Assembly: GCF_004297265.1 (NCBI RefSeq)
Contig: NZ_SCUT01000048.1
Location: 1 to 64,000, forward strand
Reading direction: 5' to 3'
DNA length: 64,000 nucleotides
From: Reyranella sp.
GTDB lineage: Bacteria > Pseudomonadota > Alphaproteobacteria > Reyranellales > Reyranellaceae
Below, piece after piece: positions 1-8,241 of the stretch. Made by a program: the position numbers and the translations under genes. Every line of letters starts with the position of its first letter. Position 1 is the first letter of the stretch. The notes beneath the pieces are model-generated. The model was not told the DNA's origin, made no database searches, and saw only the letters and a list, made by a program, of their open reading frames with translations.

Positions 1-209
1 GGCTGGTTGCGCGCCTGCTCCATCACTTTCGGCACTTCGCGGATGTCGGCCAATGCAGCGTCGAGCGTCGCGCGATCGACGCCGGCCCGCAGCGCTTCCT
101 GTCGTATGCCGTCCAGCCATGCCGCCGGAAATCTCGCGCCGGATTCCTGGGCGAGGACCGGAAAAGGCGCGAGGGCGGCGCCGGCACAGAGCAGTCTGCG
201 AGTGATCAT
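1..209 (-). CDS. Lytic murein transglycosylase (MltB-like), N-terminal part, cut by left edge
   Basis: The first 69 residues are visible; the gene continues beyond the left edge. It begins with a short hydrophobic signal sequence (MITRRLLCAGAALAPFPVLA) ending in an Ala-rich cleavage region. The segment FPAAWLDGIRQEAL, followed by a GVDRATLDAALADI stretch and a PKVMEQARNQ motif, is the usual start of the mature domain of MltB-type lytic transglycosylases, which cleave peptidoglycan glycan strands in the periplasm. The catalytic Glu lies outside the window. The start is the first ATG in frame. The next gene downstream of the edge is unknown, and the 77 bases upstream separate it from the Atu4866-family gene on the same strand. 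Confidence 0.75.
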   Translation of the reverse strand, partial: MITRRLLCAGAALAPFPVLAQESGARFPAAWLDGIRQEALRAGVDRATLDAALADIREVPKVMEQARNQ

Positions 210-286
210 GAGCGTCCCTGGTTATTGGAGCCCTCTAACGGGCGCCAATATCATGTGCCGGTCAATCTTGCAGACACTATGGCGGC

Positions 287-607
287 TCACTTGCGGCGAT
301 GAAGAATCATTCCGCCGTGATGGAGCGTATCGATGTCCACGAAGATGCCGTCGGCCGTGAAGCCGGTGTCGTCCCAGTATTCGATCCGGGTTCCGCTGAC
401 TTCGTATCGCCCGCGATAGGCGCTCTCGCGGGTGCCGCGCGCTTCGTCATAGCGATTGCCGGGCAACAGGTTGTGCCGGACGTATCCGTCGGCCGTCACC
501 CACAGGCCGACATAGGGATGGGTCGTCATTTCGGCATGGCCTCCGGTCGCGAGGATGAAGGGGCTGCCGATGGCCAGCGCCAACGTCAGGAAGCGTATGG
601 CCCTCAT
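287..607 (-). CDS. Atu4866 domain protein, secreted
   Basis: This 106-residue protein has an N-terminal signal peptide (hydrophobic residues about 5-20, cleavage near GHA-E). The rest is one small domain: HPYVGLWVTADGYVRH, YDEARG, ESAYRGRYEV and IEYWDDTGFTADG are the signature of the Atu4866 family, a small beta-barrel-like fold with no assigned biochemical role. Its ATG overlaps the stop of the carboxymuconolactone-decarboxylase-like gene upstream (ATGA), so the two are probably translationally coupled. The same neighbourhood (SDR, CMD-like, Atu4866, LysR) recurs in other Proteobacteria as far as I recall, which suggests a shared function, perhaps handling of a reactive small molecule. That role is inference. 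Confidence 0.8.
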   Translation of the reverse strand: MRAIRFLTLALAIGSPFILATGGHAEMTTHPYVGLWVTADGYVRHNLLPGNRYDEARGTRESAYRGRYEVSGTRIEYWDDTGFTADGIFVDIDTLHHGGMILHRRK

Positions 608-1068
608 TGCGGCCCCCTCGCATTCCGGCGCTCGGCGAAGAGCTCCGAGAGGACCTGTGAGGCCGCGATGGCGCGCGAGATGCCGGCGGGGACGGTGATC
701 ATGTAGATGACCTCCTTCAGCTCCTCCTCGGAAACGCCGATGTTGAGCGCGTAGCCGGCGTGGACTTTCATGAAAGGCAGCTGCCCCGTCGCCGCGAAGG
801 CCGCCACCGCTGCGAGCTGGCGCGTGCGGCTGTCGAGGCCCGGCCGCGACCAGACATCGCCCAGCGCATAGGCCTCGGTTGCCTCCGCGAGGAAGGGGAA
901 CTCCTGACGCATGCGCTCCAGCGCCGGCTGCGGCTGGCCGCGGTTGAGGTCGCGGATCACGGCGTCGCCGCGCTTCAATCGATCATCGACGGTCTGGGCA
1001 AGGACGGGCACCCCCATCGCGGCAATGAACATCGCCGCGACGGGGCCGAGCGTTGAATGCAGGGTCAT
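604..1068 (-). CDS. Carboxymuconolactone decarboxylase (CMD/AhpD-like) family protein
   Basis: The protein has 154 residues when started at the ATG preceded by AGGAGCGG; the reading frame stays open further upstream, but that part overlaps the SDR gene and is not protein-like. A putative signal peptide (about residues 1-25, ending VLAQ) is followed by the CMD fold: VWSRPGLDSRTRQLAAVA, then HAGYALNIGVSEEELKEVIY and a final helix. This resembles the gamma-CMD type. The CxxC pair of peroxidatic AhpD enzymes is absent, so an AhpD-like redox role is unlikely. It sits 11 bases after the SDR stop and overlaps the Atu4866 gene, forming the middle of a three-gene operon. The substrate is unknown. Confidence 0.8.
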   Translation of the reverse strand: MTLHSTLGPVAAMFIAAMGVPVLAQTVDDRLKRGDAVIRDLNRGQPQPALERMRQEFPFLAEATEAYALGDVWSRPGLDSRTRQLAAVAAFAATGQLPFMKVHAGYALNIGVSEEELKEVIYMITVPAGISRAIAASQVLSELFAERRNARGPQ

Positions 1069-1079
1069 GGTTCCGCTCC

Positions 1080-1805
1080 TCATGCGGCCGCTACAGGACG
1101 AACGACGATCTCGTTCACGTCGACATCGGCGGGTTGGTCGATGGCGAAGCGGACAGCCCGGGCGATCGCGTCCGGCTTGAGGGCAATCGTGCGATAGATC
1201 TTCATCGCTTCGGCGGCGGCCGGATCGGTGATGGTGCTGGCCAGCTCGCTTTCGACGACGCCGGGATGGATGCAGGTGACGCGGATCTTGTCGTTCTCCA
1301 TCCGCAGCCCGTCCGAGATCGCGCGCACCGCATACTTGGTCGCGCAATAAACGGCGGCCGCCGGGAAAACCTGCAGTGCACCGATCGAGGCGATGTTGAT
1401 CACGTGTCCCGAGCCGCGCGCCGTCATTTCCGGCAGCACGGCGGCAATGCCGTAGAGCACACCCTTGATGTTCACGTCGACCATGCGCTCCCACTCCTCG
1501 ACCTTCATCGCGGCCATGGCGGAGAGCGGCATGAGGCCGGCGTTGTTGACGATGACATCCACCCTTCCCCAGGCCGCACGCGCGGCATCGGCGAAGGCGT
1601 CGACGCTCTTTCGGTCGGTGACGTCGAGCGGGCAGACGCGCGCCGTCCCGCCGGCCGCCACCAACTCGGTGGCGAGTGCCTCCAGACGGCCAACGCGCCG
1701 CGCGCCCAGCATGACCTTGGCCCCTGCGGCCGCGAGCTCCCGGGCGATGCCGGCGCCAATGCCGCTGGAGGCGCCGGTGACGAGTGCGACTTTATCGAGA
1801 GACAT
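1080..1805 (-). CDS. SDR family NAD(P)-dependent oxidoreductase
   Basis: A classical short-chain dehydrogenase of 241 residues. The cofactor motif TGASSGIG is near residue 10, NNAG near 85, the catalytic Ser in NIASIGAL and the YCATK active-site pair near 150. The start chosen is MSLDKVALVTG, which has AAAAGGA upstream and matches the usual family N-terminus; an upstream in-frame ATG at 1850 would add a non-conserved leader. It is the first gene of the operon with the CMD-like and Atu4866 genes and is divergent from the LysR gene, which probably controls it. The substrate cannot be told from sequence. Confidence 0.88.
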   Translation of the reverse strand: MSLDKVALVTGASSGIGAGIARELAAAGAKVMLGARRVGRLEALATELVAAGGTARVCPLDVTDRKSVDAFADAARAAWGRVDVIVNNAGLMPLSAMAAMKVEEWERMVDVNIKGVLYGIAAVLPEMTARGSGHVINIASIGALQVFPAAAVYCATKYAVRAISDGLRMENDKIRVTCIHPGVVESELASTITDPAAAEAMKIYRTIALKPDAIARAVRFAIDQPADVDVNEIVVRPVAAA

Positions 1806-1861
1806 GATCGGGTCCTTTTCGTTTGCGAGCGGTGCGCTCGCTCGGAACATGGGCCCAGGCC

Positions 1862-1883
1862 ATTGTCATGATAAGACGACAAT
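1862..1883. promoter_or_regulatory. Candidate LysR operator between SDR operon and LysR gene
   Basis: In the 109-bp divergent spacer there is a perfect inverted repeat ATTGTC - 10 bp - GACAAT. LysR-family regulators typically bind interrupted dyads in the spacer between their own gene and the divergent target operon, so this is the best candidate site here. It is seen as a repeat only; binding is inferred. Confidence 0.4.
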
Positions 1884-1914
1884 CCCTTACCGCAGTGGAA
1901 AGGAATATTAATCA

Positions 1915-2805
1915 ATGGACCTCGATCTCAACGCGTTATCCGTTTTCGCCCTCGTGGCCGAGGAGCGCAGTTTCAGGGCGGCGGCCGACCGGCTGGGCGT
2001 GACCCGCTCGGCCGTCAGCCAGACGATCCAGCGACTCGAGGGCAGCCTCGGAATCGCGCTGGTCCTGCGCACGACCCGGAGCGTCAGCCTGACGGAGGCC
2101 GGCGACCGGCTGCACGCGGAGATCGCGCCGGCGGTGGCAGAGATGCGCGCCGCCCTGGAGAAGACCGCCGCCCTGCAGGGCCGGCCGCGCGGCTGCCTGC
2201 GGCTCGCCGTTTCCTCGATCGCCGAGCACTTCCTCGCGGGACCGTTTCTGGCGGGCTTCGCCGAAGCCAATCCCGAGGTCGATCTCGACATCACGGTCAC
2301 CGACGACGCAGTCGACATCGTGGCCGAAGGCTACGACGCTGGCGTTCGCCTGGGCGAAGTGATCGAGCAGGACATGATCGCCGTGCCGGTGGCGGGCGAA
2401 GAACGTCAGCTGGCGGTCTGCGCTCCCGCCTATCGCCGCCGCTTCGGCGTGCCGCGACATCCCGCCGACCTCACATCGCATACCTGCATCGGTTGGCGCC
2501 CTTCCCCCAAGGCCGCGCCCTACCGCTGGGAATTTGCCGAGGGCGACAAGGAGTTCAGTGTCGCCGTCGCCCCCCGGTTTGCCACCAACGACATGGCGCT
2601 GATGATCAAGCTCGCGGTCGCCGGCGCCGGCATCACCTTCGGCATGGAGGAGAGCTTTCGCGCGTCGTTCGCGCGCGGAGAACTCGAGCCGATCCTCGAG
2701 GATTTCTGCCCCAGCTTCGCCGGCTTCTACCTCTACTACCCAAGCCGCAGGAACGTCGCCCCGAAGCTGCGCGTTCTGGTCGACTACGTGCAACAGCGGA
2801 GGTGA
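1915..2805 (+). CDS. LysR family transcriptional regulator
   Basis: A 296-residue LysR-type regulator. The N-terminal winged HTH covers about residues 5-62 (FALVAEERSFRAAADRLGVTRSAVSQTIQRLE), followed by the linker helix and a periplasmic-binding-protein-like effector domain (about 90-290) with GYDAGVRLGE and FATNDMALMIKLAVAGAGI. This is the subgroup close to AaeR/CrgA-type regulators. It is transcribed divergently from the SDR-CMD-Atu4866 operon with a 109-bp spacer, the standard arrangement for a regulator of the neighbouring operon. The inducer is unknown. Confidence 0.92.
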   Translation: MDLDLNALSVFALVAEERSFRAAADRLGVTRSAVSQTIQRLEGSLGIALVLRTTRSVSLTEAGDRLHAEIAPAVAEMRAALEKTAALQGRPRGCLRLAVSSIAEHFLAGPFLAGFAEANPEVDLDITVTDDAVDIVAEGYDAGVRLGEVIEQDMIAVPVAGEERQLAVCAPAYRRRFGVPRHPADLTSHTCIGWRPSPKAAPYRWEFAEGDKEFSVAVAPRFATNDMALMIKLAVAGAGITFGMEESFRASFARGELEPILEDFCPSFAGFYLYYPSRRNVAPKLRVLVDYVQQRR

Positions 2806-2815
2806 TTCCCGCCCC

Positions 2816-2844
2816 CTGACACAAGACCATCGGCTCCCTATATT
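2816..2844 (+). promoter_or_regulatory. Sigma-70 promoter of msrB-msrA
   Basis: CTGACA (2816-2821) and TATATT (2839-2844) are separated by exactly 17 bp and lie 34 bp upstream of the msrB start, with AGGAG as ribosome binding site just before the ATG. Both hexamers match the sigma-70 consensus at five of six positions. Confidence 0.65.
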
Positions 2845-2878
2845 CACAGACTTCCGACAGGTGTGACCAGGAGCAGAT

Positions 2879-3328
2879 ATGCAGACGTACAAGAAGACTC
2901 CCGAGGCCGTCGCAAACCTTTCTCCGGAGCAGTTCTACGTGACGCAGCAGAGCGGCACCGAGCGCCCCGGCACCGGCGCCCTGCTCCACAACAAGGAGCC
3001 TGGCATCTATGTCGACATCGTCTCGGGCGAGCCGCTCTTCGCCTCGTCCGACAAGTACGAATCGGGGTGCGGCTGGCCTAGTTTCACCAAGCCGATCGAG
3101 CCCGCCAATGTCGCCGAACTGCAGGACGGCTCGCACGGCATGATGCGCATCGAGGTGCGCTCGAAGCATGGCGACAGCCATCTCGGTCATGTGTTTCCGG
3201 ACGGCCCGCGCGACCGCGGCGGGTTGCGTTACTGCATCAATTCGGCCTCGCTCCGCTTCGTGCATCGCAAGGACATGGAGGCGGCAGGCTATGGCGCCTA
3301 TCTAGACCAGGTGGAGGACGTGAAATGA
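2879..3328 (+). CDS. msrB: Peptide-methionine (R)-S-oxide reductase MsrB
   Basis: 149 residues. It reduces the R epimer of methionine sulfoxide in oxidised proteins. The MsrB fold is clear: [12 protein letters not shown] near the start, SGCGWPSF (Cys64, a likely resolving residue), [10 protein letters not shown], and the catalytic [11 protein letters not shown] (Cys119). The two CxxC zinc-binding pairs of E. coli MsrB are missing: the corresponding places read [11 protein letters not shown] and [11 protein letters not shown]. This is therefore a zinc-free form. The gene overlaps msrA by ATGA, so both reductases are made together, and a good promoter lies directly upstream. Confidence 0.95.
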   Translation: MQTYKKTPEAVANLSPEQFYVTQQSGTERPGTGALLHNKEPGIYVDIVSGEPLFASSDKYESGCGWPSFTKPIEPANVAELQDGSHGMMRIEVRSKHGDSHLGHVFPDGPRDRGGLRYCINSASLRFVHRKDMEAAGYGAYLDQVEDVK

Positions 3329-3843
3329 GCCAGGAACGCGCTGTTCTTGCCGGTGGCTGCTTCTGGGGCATGCAGGACCTGATCCGTCGCATGCCCGGTG
3401 TCGTGTCGACCCGGGTCGGCTACACCGGCGGCCACGTGTCGAATGCGACCTATCGCAACCATGATGGCCATGCCGAGGCGATCGAGATCATCTTCGACCC
3501 GGCGAAGTTGAGCTTCCGCTCCCTGCTGGAGTTCTTCTTCCAGATCCACGATCCCTCGACGATGAACCGCCAGGGCAACGACCGCGGCACCTCCTACCGC
3601 TCGGCGATCTTCTACACGAGCGACGAGCAGCGCCGCGTCGCCGAGGACACGATCGCCGACGTCGACGCCTCCGGTCTGTGGCCCGGCAAGGTCGTCACCG
3701 AGGTCACACCCGTCTCCGACTTCTGGGAAGCCGAGCCCGAGCACCAGGATTACCTGGAGCGCATCCCCAACGGCTATACCTGCCACTTCGTCCGGCCCGG
3801 CTGGAAGCTGCCGGTCCGCGCAAAGGCCGGTCAGGCGGCTTAG
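3325..3843 (+). CDS. msrA: Peptide-methionine (S)-S-oxide reductase MsrA
   Basis: 172 residues. It reduces the S epimer of methionine sulfoxide and complements MsrB. The hallmark GGCFWG motif with catalytic Cys12 is at the N-terminus, followed by [25 protein letters not shown] and [22 protein letters not shown], all typical of the family. Its ATG overlaps the msrB stop. No signal peptide is seen, so it is presumably cytoplasmic. The gene is convergent with the TonB-dependent receptor gene. Confidence 0.96.
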   Translation: MSQERAVLAGGCFWGMQDLIRRMPGVVSTRVGYTGGHVSNATYRNHDGHAEAIEIIFDPAKLSFRSLLEFFFQIHDPSTMNRQGNDRGTSYRSAIFYTSDEQRRVAEDTIADVDASGLWPGKVVTEVTPVSDFWEAEPEHQDYLERIPNGYTCHFVRPGWKLPVRAKAGQAA

Positions 3844-3901
3844 ACAGCGGGCTTCGCCTCTCAATTCACGTAGGGAGCGCGAGGCGACCGCTCTTTCAGC
3901 T

Positions 3902-6385
3902 TCAGAAGTCCGCCGTCAGCGATAGGCGGAACGTGCGCGGCTGACCCAGCATGAGGCCAACGACGCTGGTCCCTCCCAGCCAGTAATTCGCGTCGAGCAG
4001 GTTCTCGACGTTGAAACGAGCGACCAGCAGCTTGCCCTTGGCTCCCGGATTCTCGAACGTGTAACGCCCGCCGATATCAAAACGGGTCCACGCCGGGAGA
4101 ATGCGGCGCGGCCAGGTCGTGTCGACGTATTGCGAGCCTGTATAAATGACCCGACCGTCTACTGTCAGACCGGGTGCGAACGGGAGGTCCCATTCGGCGG
4201 AGAGATTGAGATTGACCTGCGGCACCAACGGCGCGACCCAACCGTCGGTCAAACCGTCCTGAGTCTTGGTCAGGACCGGATTGAGAAACATTGCTCCACC
4301 CAGCATGCGGACGCCCTTGATTGGCTCCCCGAAGACATTCAGTTCGAGTCCCTGATTGCGCTGTTCGCCGCCTACGAACATCGTATTGGCTGCGAGATTC
4401 ACGAGCGCGAAAGGCCGCGAAATCTGGAAAATGCTTGCGGTCGTGGTGAACTTGCCCCAGTCGACCTTGATGCCGACCTCGTACTGCGTCGACTTGAAGG
4501 GCGGGAATATCTCGTCGGCATTGGTGAACCCGACCGGCACCACGAATCCTTGCTGCAGGCCCTGGATCCAGTTGCCGTAGATGGACACATTCTCCCAAGG
4601 TTTGAACACCAGCGCCACCGAAGGGCTCAACGCACTCTGGTCATAGCTCGATGTCTGCGCCCCTGTGGTGGAATCGAAATTGGCTGCAGTCACTCTCTGC
4701 AAGCGGGCGCCGACCGTGAGCTGGACGCGCTTTTCGGCGGCAGACACCGTGTCGGCGAAGCCCAGGCTGGATCTGCCTTGAGTCGAACTCTTGGTCGCGG
4801 CGGGGATGGCCAAATCAGGTCGCGCATACCGAATCGGATTGTAGATGTTCGTGTCCAACGGAGCGCCGCCGCCCCATCCGAATGAAGTTTCCCTGGAGAG
4901 AGTCGTGGCAGTGACGGCCAGTTCGTGATTCAAGGGACCGGTGTTGAAGAGTGCCCGGATGCCCGCTTCGGCAGTCAACGCCGTCCACTGTTCGCTGAAG
5001 CTTTCAACTCCACCGGTTGCGGCAGCGCCGTTGAAGTTCGTGACGGTCACACGGTAGTCGTCAAGTCCGGTGGCGCGATAGTCGTGAGCGCCGAAGGCCG
5101 CGTAAGCCGTGATGCGTTCCGTCAGATCGACTTCGCCCCGGACGACGCCGAACAGATCGTTGCGTTCTTGGTAACTCCAGGGTTGGCCTTGGTTCGTGCG
5201 AGCGTTCGGCGCCCAGGGCAACGGAATGCCGTCCGCCAAACCGAGCTGGGGAATCACGCCGCCGATATATTGATACTGGTAGCCGAAATCGGCCGAGAGC
5301 CGGACGCGCTCCCCGCGGAAATCCAGACCGAGGACTCCAAGCCCTCGCTTGTCGGTAGTTTCCTCAATCGCGGTTTGGCCGGCTCTGAAAACGCCATTGA
5401 CCCGAATTCCGAACTGCTTGTCGGCACCGAAGCGACGGCCGACATCGGCATGGCCGCCGAATTGTGTCGCAGAGTTGTAGCTGGCCGATAACTGCGTGAG
5501 CGGTTCAGCTGGCGCACGCTTGGGCACGACATTGATCGTTCCACCGATGCCGCCCAACGGTGGCATGCCATTCAACATGACGCTCGGCCCCTTCAGCACC
5601 TCCACCCGCTCGGCCAGCTCCGCCATGATCGAGGAAAGCGGAAGCATGCCATAGAGGCCGCCATAGCTGATCTCCTGGTTGTTCACGTCGAACCCCCGGA
5701 TCGTGACACCCTCTGCAGCAAACCCGCCGGCCGGATTCGTAACGCGCACCGACGGATCGTCGACCAGCACATCCCGGACGGTCGTCGCCTGCTGGTCCTG
5801 CGCCTTCTTCGCCGTGTAGTTCGTCTGGTTGAACGGCGTGTTCATCACGTCGCGATTGCCCAGCAACCCGAGTTGGCCGCCGGTTGCCACCTGCCCGCCC
5901 GCATAGACCGGCGGTAGATTGTCGATCATGGCCTGCGACGGCACCGCAAACACGCCCTGCACCTGCACGGGATCGAGCGTAATTGCTCCGGATGCAGCGC
6001 CGCTCGAGCGGATCTGGATGGATGAACTGCCAGTGAACTGAAACGCGAGCCTGGTGCCGGCGAGCAACTGCTGGAGAGCCTGATCGACGGTCATCGAGCC
6101 GCGCACGGCGGCGCTCGTCCGACCGGCGACGGCGGCCGGATCGACGGCGACCTGCAGTCCGGCCTGCCGTCCGAACGTCATCAGAGCCGATGCCAGTGGC
6201 TGGGACGCAATGTCGAACGCAACGCTGGGCGGCGCCTGGGCTTCGTCGATCGCAGGCGCTTCCTGGGATCGCGCCGGGCTGCCCACGCCCGCCAGCAAGG
6301 CGGCACAAATGCCCAGGGTCATGCTTGCACGTTGACAGGTCGCTACCTTCCGGCGACTCGATGACACCACTACGCTTGTCGGCAC
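3902..6385 (-). CDS. TonB-dependent siderophore receptor with STN signalling domain
   Basis: 827 residues. An N-terminal leader with hydrophobic segment (about residues 22-40, ending ARSQ) precedes a secretin/TonB short N-terminal (STN) domain at about 55-105 (ASALMTFGRQAGLQVAVDPA, DQALQQLLAGT). The plug domain follows (TTVRDVLVDDPSVRV, IRGFDVNNQEISYGGLYG, RVEVLKGPSVMLNG) and then a beta-barrel ending in a C-terminal Phe (FRLSLTADF). The family imports ferric siderophores across the outer membrane. The STN domain marks the subgroup that also signals to a FecR-type anti-sigma factor, and fecR and fecI genes lie directly upstream on the same strand. The true start may be a later ATG (for example near 6322). 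Confidence 0.9.
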   Translation of the reverse strand: MPTSVVVSSSRRKVATCQRASMTLGICAALLAGVGSPARSQEAPAIDEAQAPPSVAFDIASQPLASALMTFGRQAGLQVAVDPAAVAGRTSAAVRGSMTVDQALQQLLAGTRLAFQFTGSSSIQIRSSGAASGAITLDPVQVQGVFAVPSQAMIDNLPPVYAGGQVATGGQLGLLGNRDVMNTPFNQTNYTAKKAQDQQATTVRDVLVDDPSVRVTNPAGGFAAEGVTIRGFDVNNQEISYGGLYGMLPLSSIMAELAERVEVLKGPSVMLNGMPPLGGIGGTINVVPKRAPAEPLTQLSASYNSATQFGGHADVGRRFGADKQFGIRVNGVFRAGQTAIEETTDKRGLGVLGLDFRGERVRLSADFGYQYQYIGGVIPQLGLADGIPLPWAPNARTNQGQPWSYQERNDLFGVVRGEVDLTERITAYAAFGAHDYRATGLDDYRVTVTNFNGAAATGGVESFSEQWTALTAEAGIRALFNTGPLNHELAVTATTLSRETSFGWGGGAPLDTNIYNPIRYARPDLAIPAATKSSTQGRSSLGFADTVSAAEKRVQLTVGARLQRVTAANFDSTTGAQTSSYDQSALSPSVALVFKPWENVSIYGNWIQGLQQGFVVPVGFTNADEIFPPFKSTQYEVGIKVDWGKFTTTASIFQISRPFALVNLAANTMFVGGEQRNQGLELNVFGEPIKGVRMLGGAMFLNPVLTKTQDGLTDGWVAPLVPQVNLNLSAEWDLPFAPGLTVDGRVIYTGSQYVDTTWPRRILPAWTRFDIGGRYTFENPGAKGKLLVARFNVENLLDANYWLGGTSVVGLMLGQPRTFRLSLTADF

Positions 6386-6534
6386 GCTCGCCCCCCCCCA
6401 AACCGTGCCGGCGGGATCACGGGTCGTTCCTCCACGGACGATCTCGATTCGATCGACCGACAGACGGGACGCACGTCCCCTCCGGTTTTCAACGGCGGGA
6501 GCAAAGAAAATCGAGTCGAGCCGACGGGCTTCGG

Positions 6535-7578
6535 TCAGCGCGCGGAAATCACCGCGAGGTAGGACGACATCTCGGTCACCTTGCCGTAGCGAAGCCCCAC
6601 GACCGTCCGAAGCGCTTCCTCGGGATGCTGGAGGTCGACGGTCGCCGTCACCAGCTGCTCGGCGATGCGGCTGTCGGCAAAAACGACGACGGCCTTCGTG
6701 TGACGCGCGATCTGCTCAACCACCTGGCGGATGGGCACGTCGTAGACGACCAGACGACGCTCGCGCCAGGCAGCGACATCGTCTGCCGCGACATCGCCCA
6801 GGGCTATGCTGCCGGCGCGCGACAGCCGCACCTGCTGGCCTGCCGTGAGGTCGGCGATCGTTCCCCTCGCCTGCTCGCTGACATTCACCGAACCCGAACG
6901 AACGGCGACCGCCACGTTCGCATCCGACAGGCCAACGCTGAAGGCCGTGCCCGTGACACGCACGGAGACGTTCTCGGCCTTCACGACGAACGGGCGCGCG
7001 CGCGACGGCGTCACCTCGAAGTACCCCTGCCCCGACAGCAGGGTGACCGTCCTCTGGGTCCCCGTGTACTCCACCGAGATCGCCGTCTGTGCATCGAGAG
7101 CGATGCGACTCCCGTCGTCGAGCACGATGTCCCGCAGCTCCGCGACGCCCGTCTGATGATCGGCGGCCAACCAAAGCTGCACTCTCGGGACCGTGATGAA
7201 AGCGAGCGAGGCCGCGATCGCAAGCCCGGCCGCCAGCACCCAGCGCTTCCTGCCCGTCGCCGCAACCCGGCCGGAGGCGGTCTCGGTCCGCTGCCGGTTC
7301 ACCCTGAGCGCACCGACCCGTTCGGCCTGTCCCCACAGAGAGGCCATCTCTTCGTAGGCACCCCGATGGCGGGCGTCGCGGGCCAGCCAGTCGTCGAACT
7401 CGGCGTGCAACCGCTCGTCGCCGGGTGACTCCTGGAGTTGCATCAGCCATTCGACGGCCTGTCCCCGGATGGGCTGCCCCTCGTTCTGGTCCAGGGTCAA
7501 TGCCGGTTCCTCATGCGTGCGGGCGGGTGCCATGGACAGTGACGTTGTCGCGCCGGGTATTTCAACGGCCGGAGTCAC
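6535..7578 (-). CDS. FecR-type anti-sigma factor / sigma regulator
   Basis: 347 residues. A cytoplasmic N-terminal DUF4880-like domain (AVEWLMQLQESPGDERLHAE, FDDWLARDARHRGAY) is followed by one membrane helix at about 111-130 and a periplasmic FecR domain (DIVLDDGSRIALDAQTAISVEY, VKAENVSVRVTGTAFSV, GSVNVS). The C-terminal part (VPIRQVVEQIARHT, VTATVDLQHPEEAL) resembles the STN-interacting region. It would carry the signal from the loaded outer membrane receptor to the FecI sigma factor. Its start overlaps the fecI stop (ATGA). The receptor gene follows after a 149-bp gap. Confidence 0.9.
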   Translation of the reverse strand: MTPAVEIPGATTSLSMAPARTHEEPALTLDQNEGQPIRGQAVEWLMQLQESPGDERLHAEFDDWLARDARHRGAYEEMASLWGQAERVGALRVNRQRTETASGRVAATGRKRWVLAAGLAIAASLAFITVPRVQLWLAADHQTGVAELRDIVLDDGSRIALDAQTAISVEYTGTQRTVTLLSGQGYFEVTPSRARPFVVKAENVSVRVTGTAFSVGLSDANVAVAVRSGSVNVSEQARGTIADLTAGQQVRLSRAGSIALGDVAADDVAAWRERRLVVYDVPIRQVVEQIARHTKAVVVFADSRIAEQLVTATVDLQHPEEALRTVVGLRYGKVTEMSSYLAVISAR

Positions 7579-8087
7579 GCTTCGGGACCTTTGATCCGCA
7601 TCGCGCAGAACAACATGGCTTGCTTCACCAGCGTATGGACCCGAGCCACCGAGACATCCAGGATATCGGCGATTTCCTGCAAGGTTCGCTTTTCATAGCG
7701 ATATAGGATCAACGCCCGCTGGGTACGTTCCGGCAGCTCGGACAGGACCGCATCGAACGCACGGAGCTCGTCGCGATAGTAGAGGACCCGCTCGGCCGAG
7801 GGCGCATCGCTGGGAAAGGCCTCTATCACCTCCGTCTCGCCCGGGTGGATCAGGTTGCTCGACGACCGCCGAAGCCAGTCCCGCGCCAGGTTCCGGACGA
7901 TCGAATAGAGGTAGCTCGTCGGATGGGCGATTTGCGTGGCCTGCGTAGCCGGAGAGGAAAACCGCAGCCAGGCCTCCTGAACCAGATCCTCCGCGCTTGC
8001 ACGGTCGCGCACGATGCTGTCGGCGTACTTCAGCAGGTCGGCACGATGCGCCAGGTAGAGGGCAAGCGAAGGATCCGCCGGGGTCAA
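7575..8087 (-). CDS. ECF RNA polymerase sigma factor, FecI type
   Basis: 170 residues with sigma region 2 (about 10-75: HRADLLKYADSIVRDRASAEDLVQEAWLR) and sigma region 4 (about 110-160: LPERTQRALILYRYEKRTLQEIADILDVSVARVHTLVKQA). This is the usual layout of iron-starvation ECF sigma factors that transcribe a neighbouring TonB receptor gene. The start codon is TTG, with a GAGG ribosome binding site six bases upstream; no ATG or GTG lies in a better place. A candidate iron-regulator box lies immediately upstream of the ribosome binding site. Confidence 0.9.
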   Translation of the reverse strand: MTPADPSLALYLAHRADLLKYADSIVRDRASAEDLVQEAWLRFSSPATQATQIAHPTSYLYSIVRNLARDWLRRSSSNLIHPGETEVIEAFPSDAPSAERVLYYRDELRAFDAVLSELPERTQRALILYRYEKRTLQEIADILDVSVARVHTLVKQAMLFCAMRIKGPEA

Positions 8088-8094
8088 ACGAACC

Positions 8095-8113
8095 TCAAGT
8101 GATAATCATTCGC
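8095..8113 (-). promoter_or_regulatory. Candidate Fur-type iron box upstream of fecI-like gene
   Basis: The stretch contains GATAATCATTCGC, which matches 11 of the 13 right-hand bases of the classical Fur box; over the full 19 bp the match is 13 of 19. It is a few bases upstream of the sigma factor gene, exactly where iron repression of a fecIR set is expected. In alphaproteobacteria the binding protein could instead be another iron regulator. Confidence 0.4.
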
Positions 8114-8241
8114 GATCCCTCTACAGAGCGTTTTCGAGGATGGCAAGACGCCGTGGACCCCCTTCGCGCTGAAGAATCTTTACTGAGCGAGATAAAATCG
8201 CACTGGGCACCAGCAGAGACCTAACGCGCAGGAGGCTGCGG

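Noticed and set aside
3855..3886. CGCCTC/GAGGCG hairpin after msrA as terminator
   Set aside because: The stem is only 6 bp with a 20-bp loop and no T run; too weak to list.
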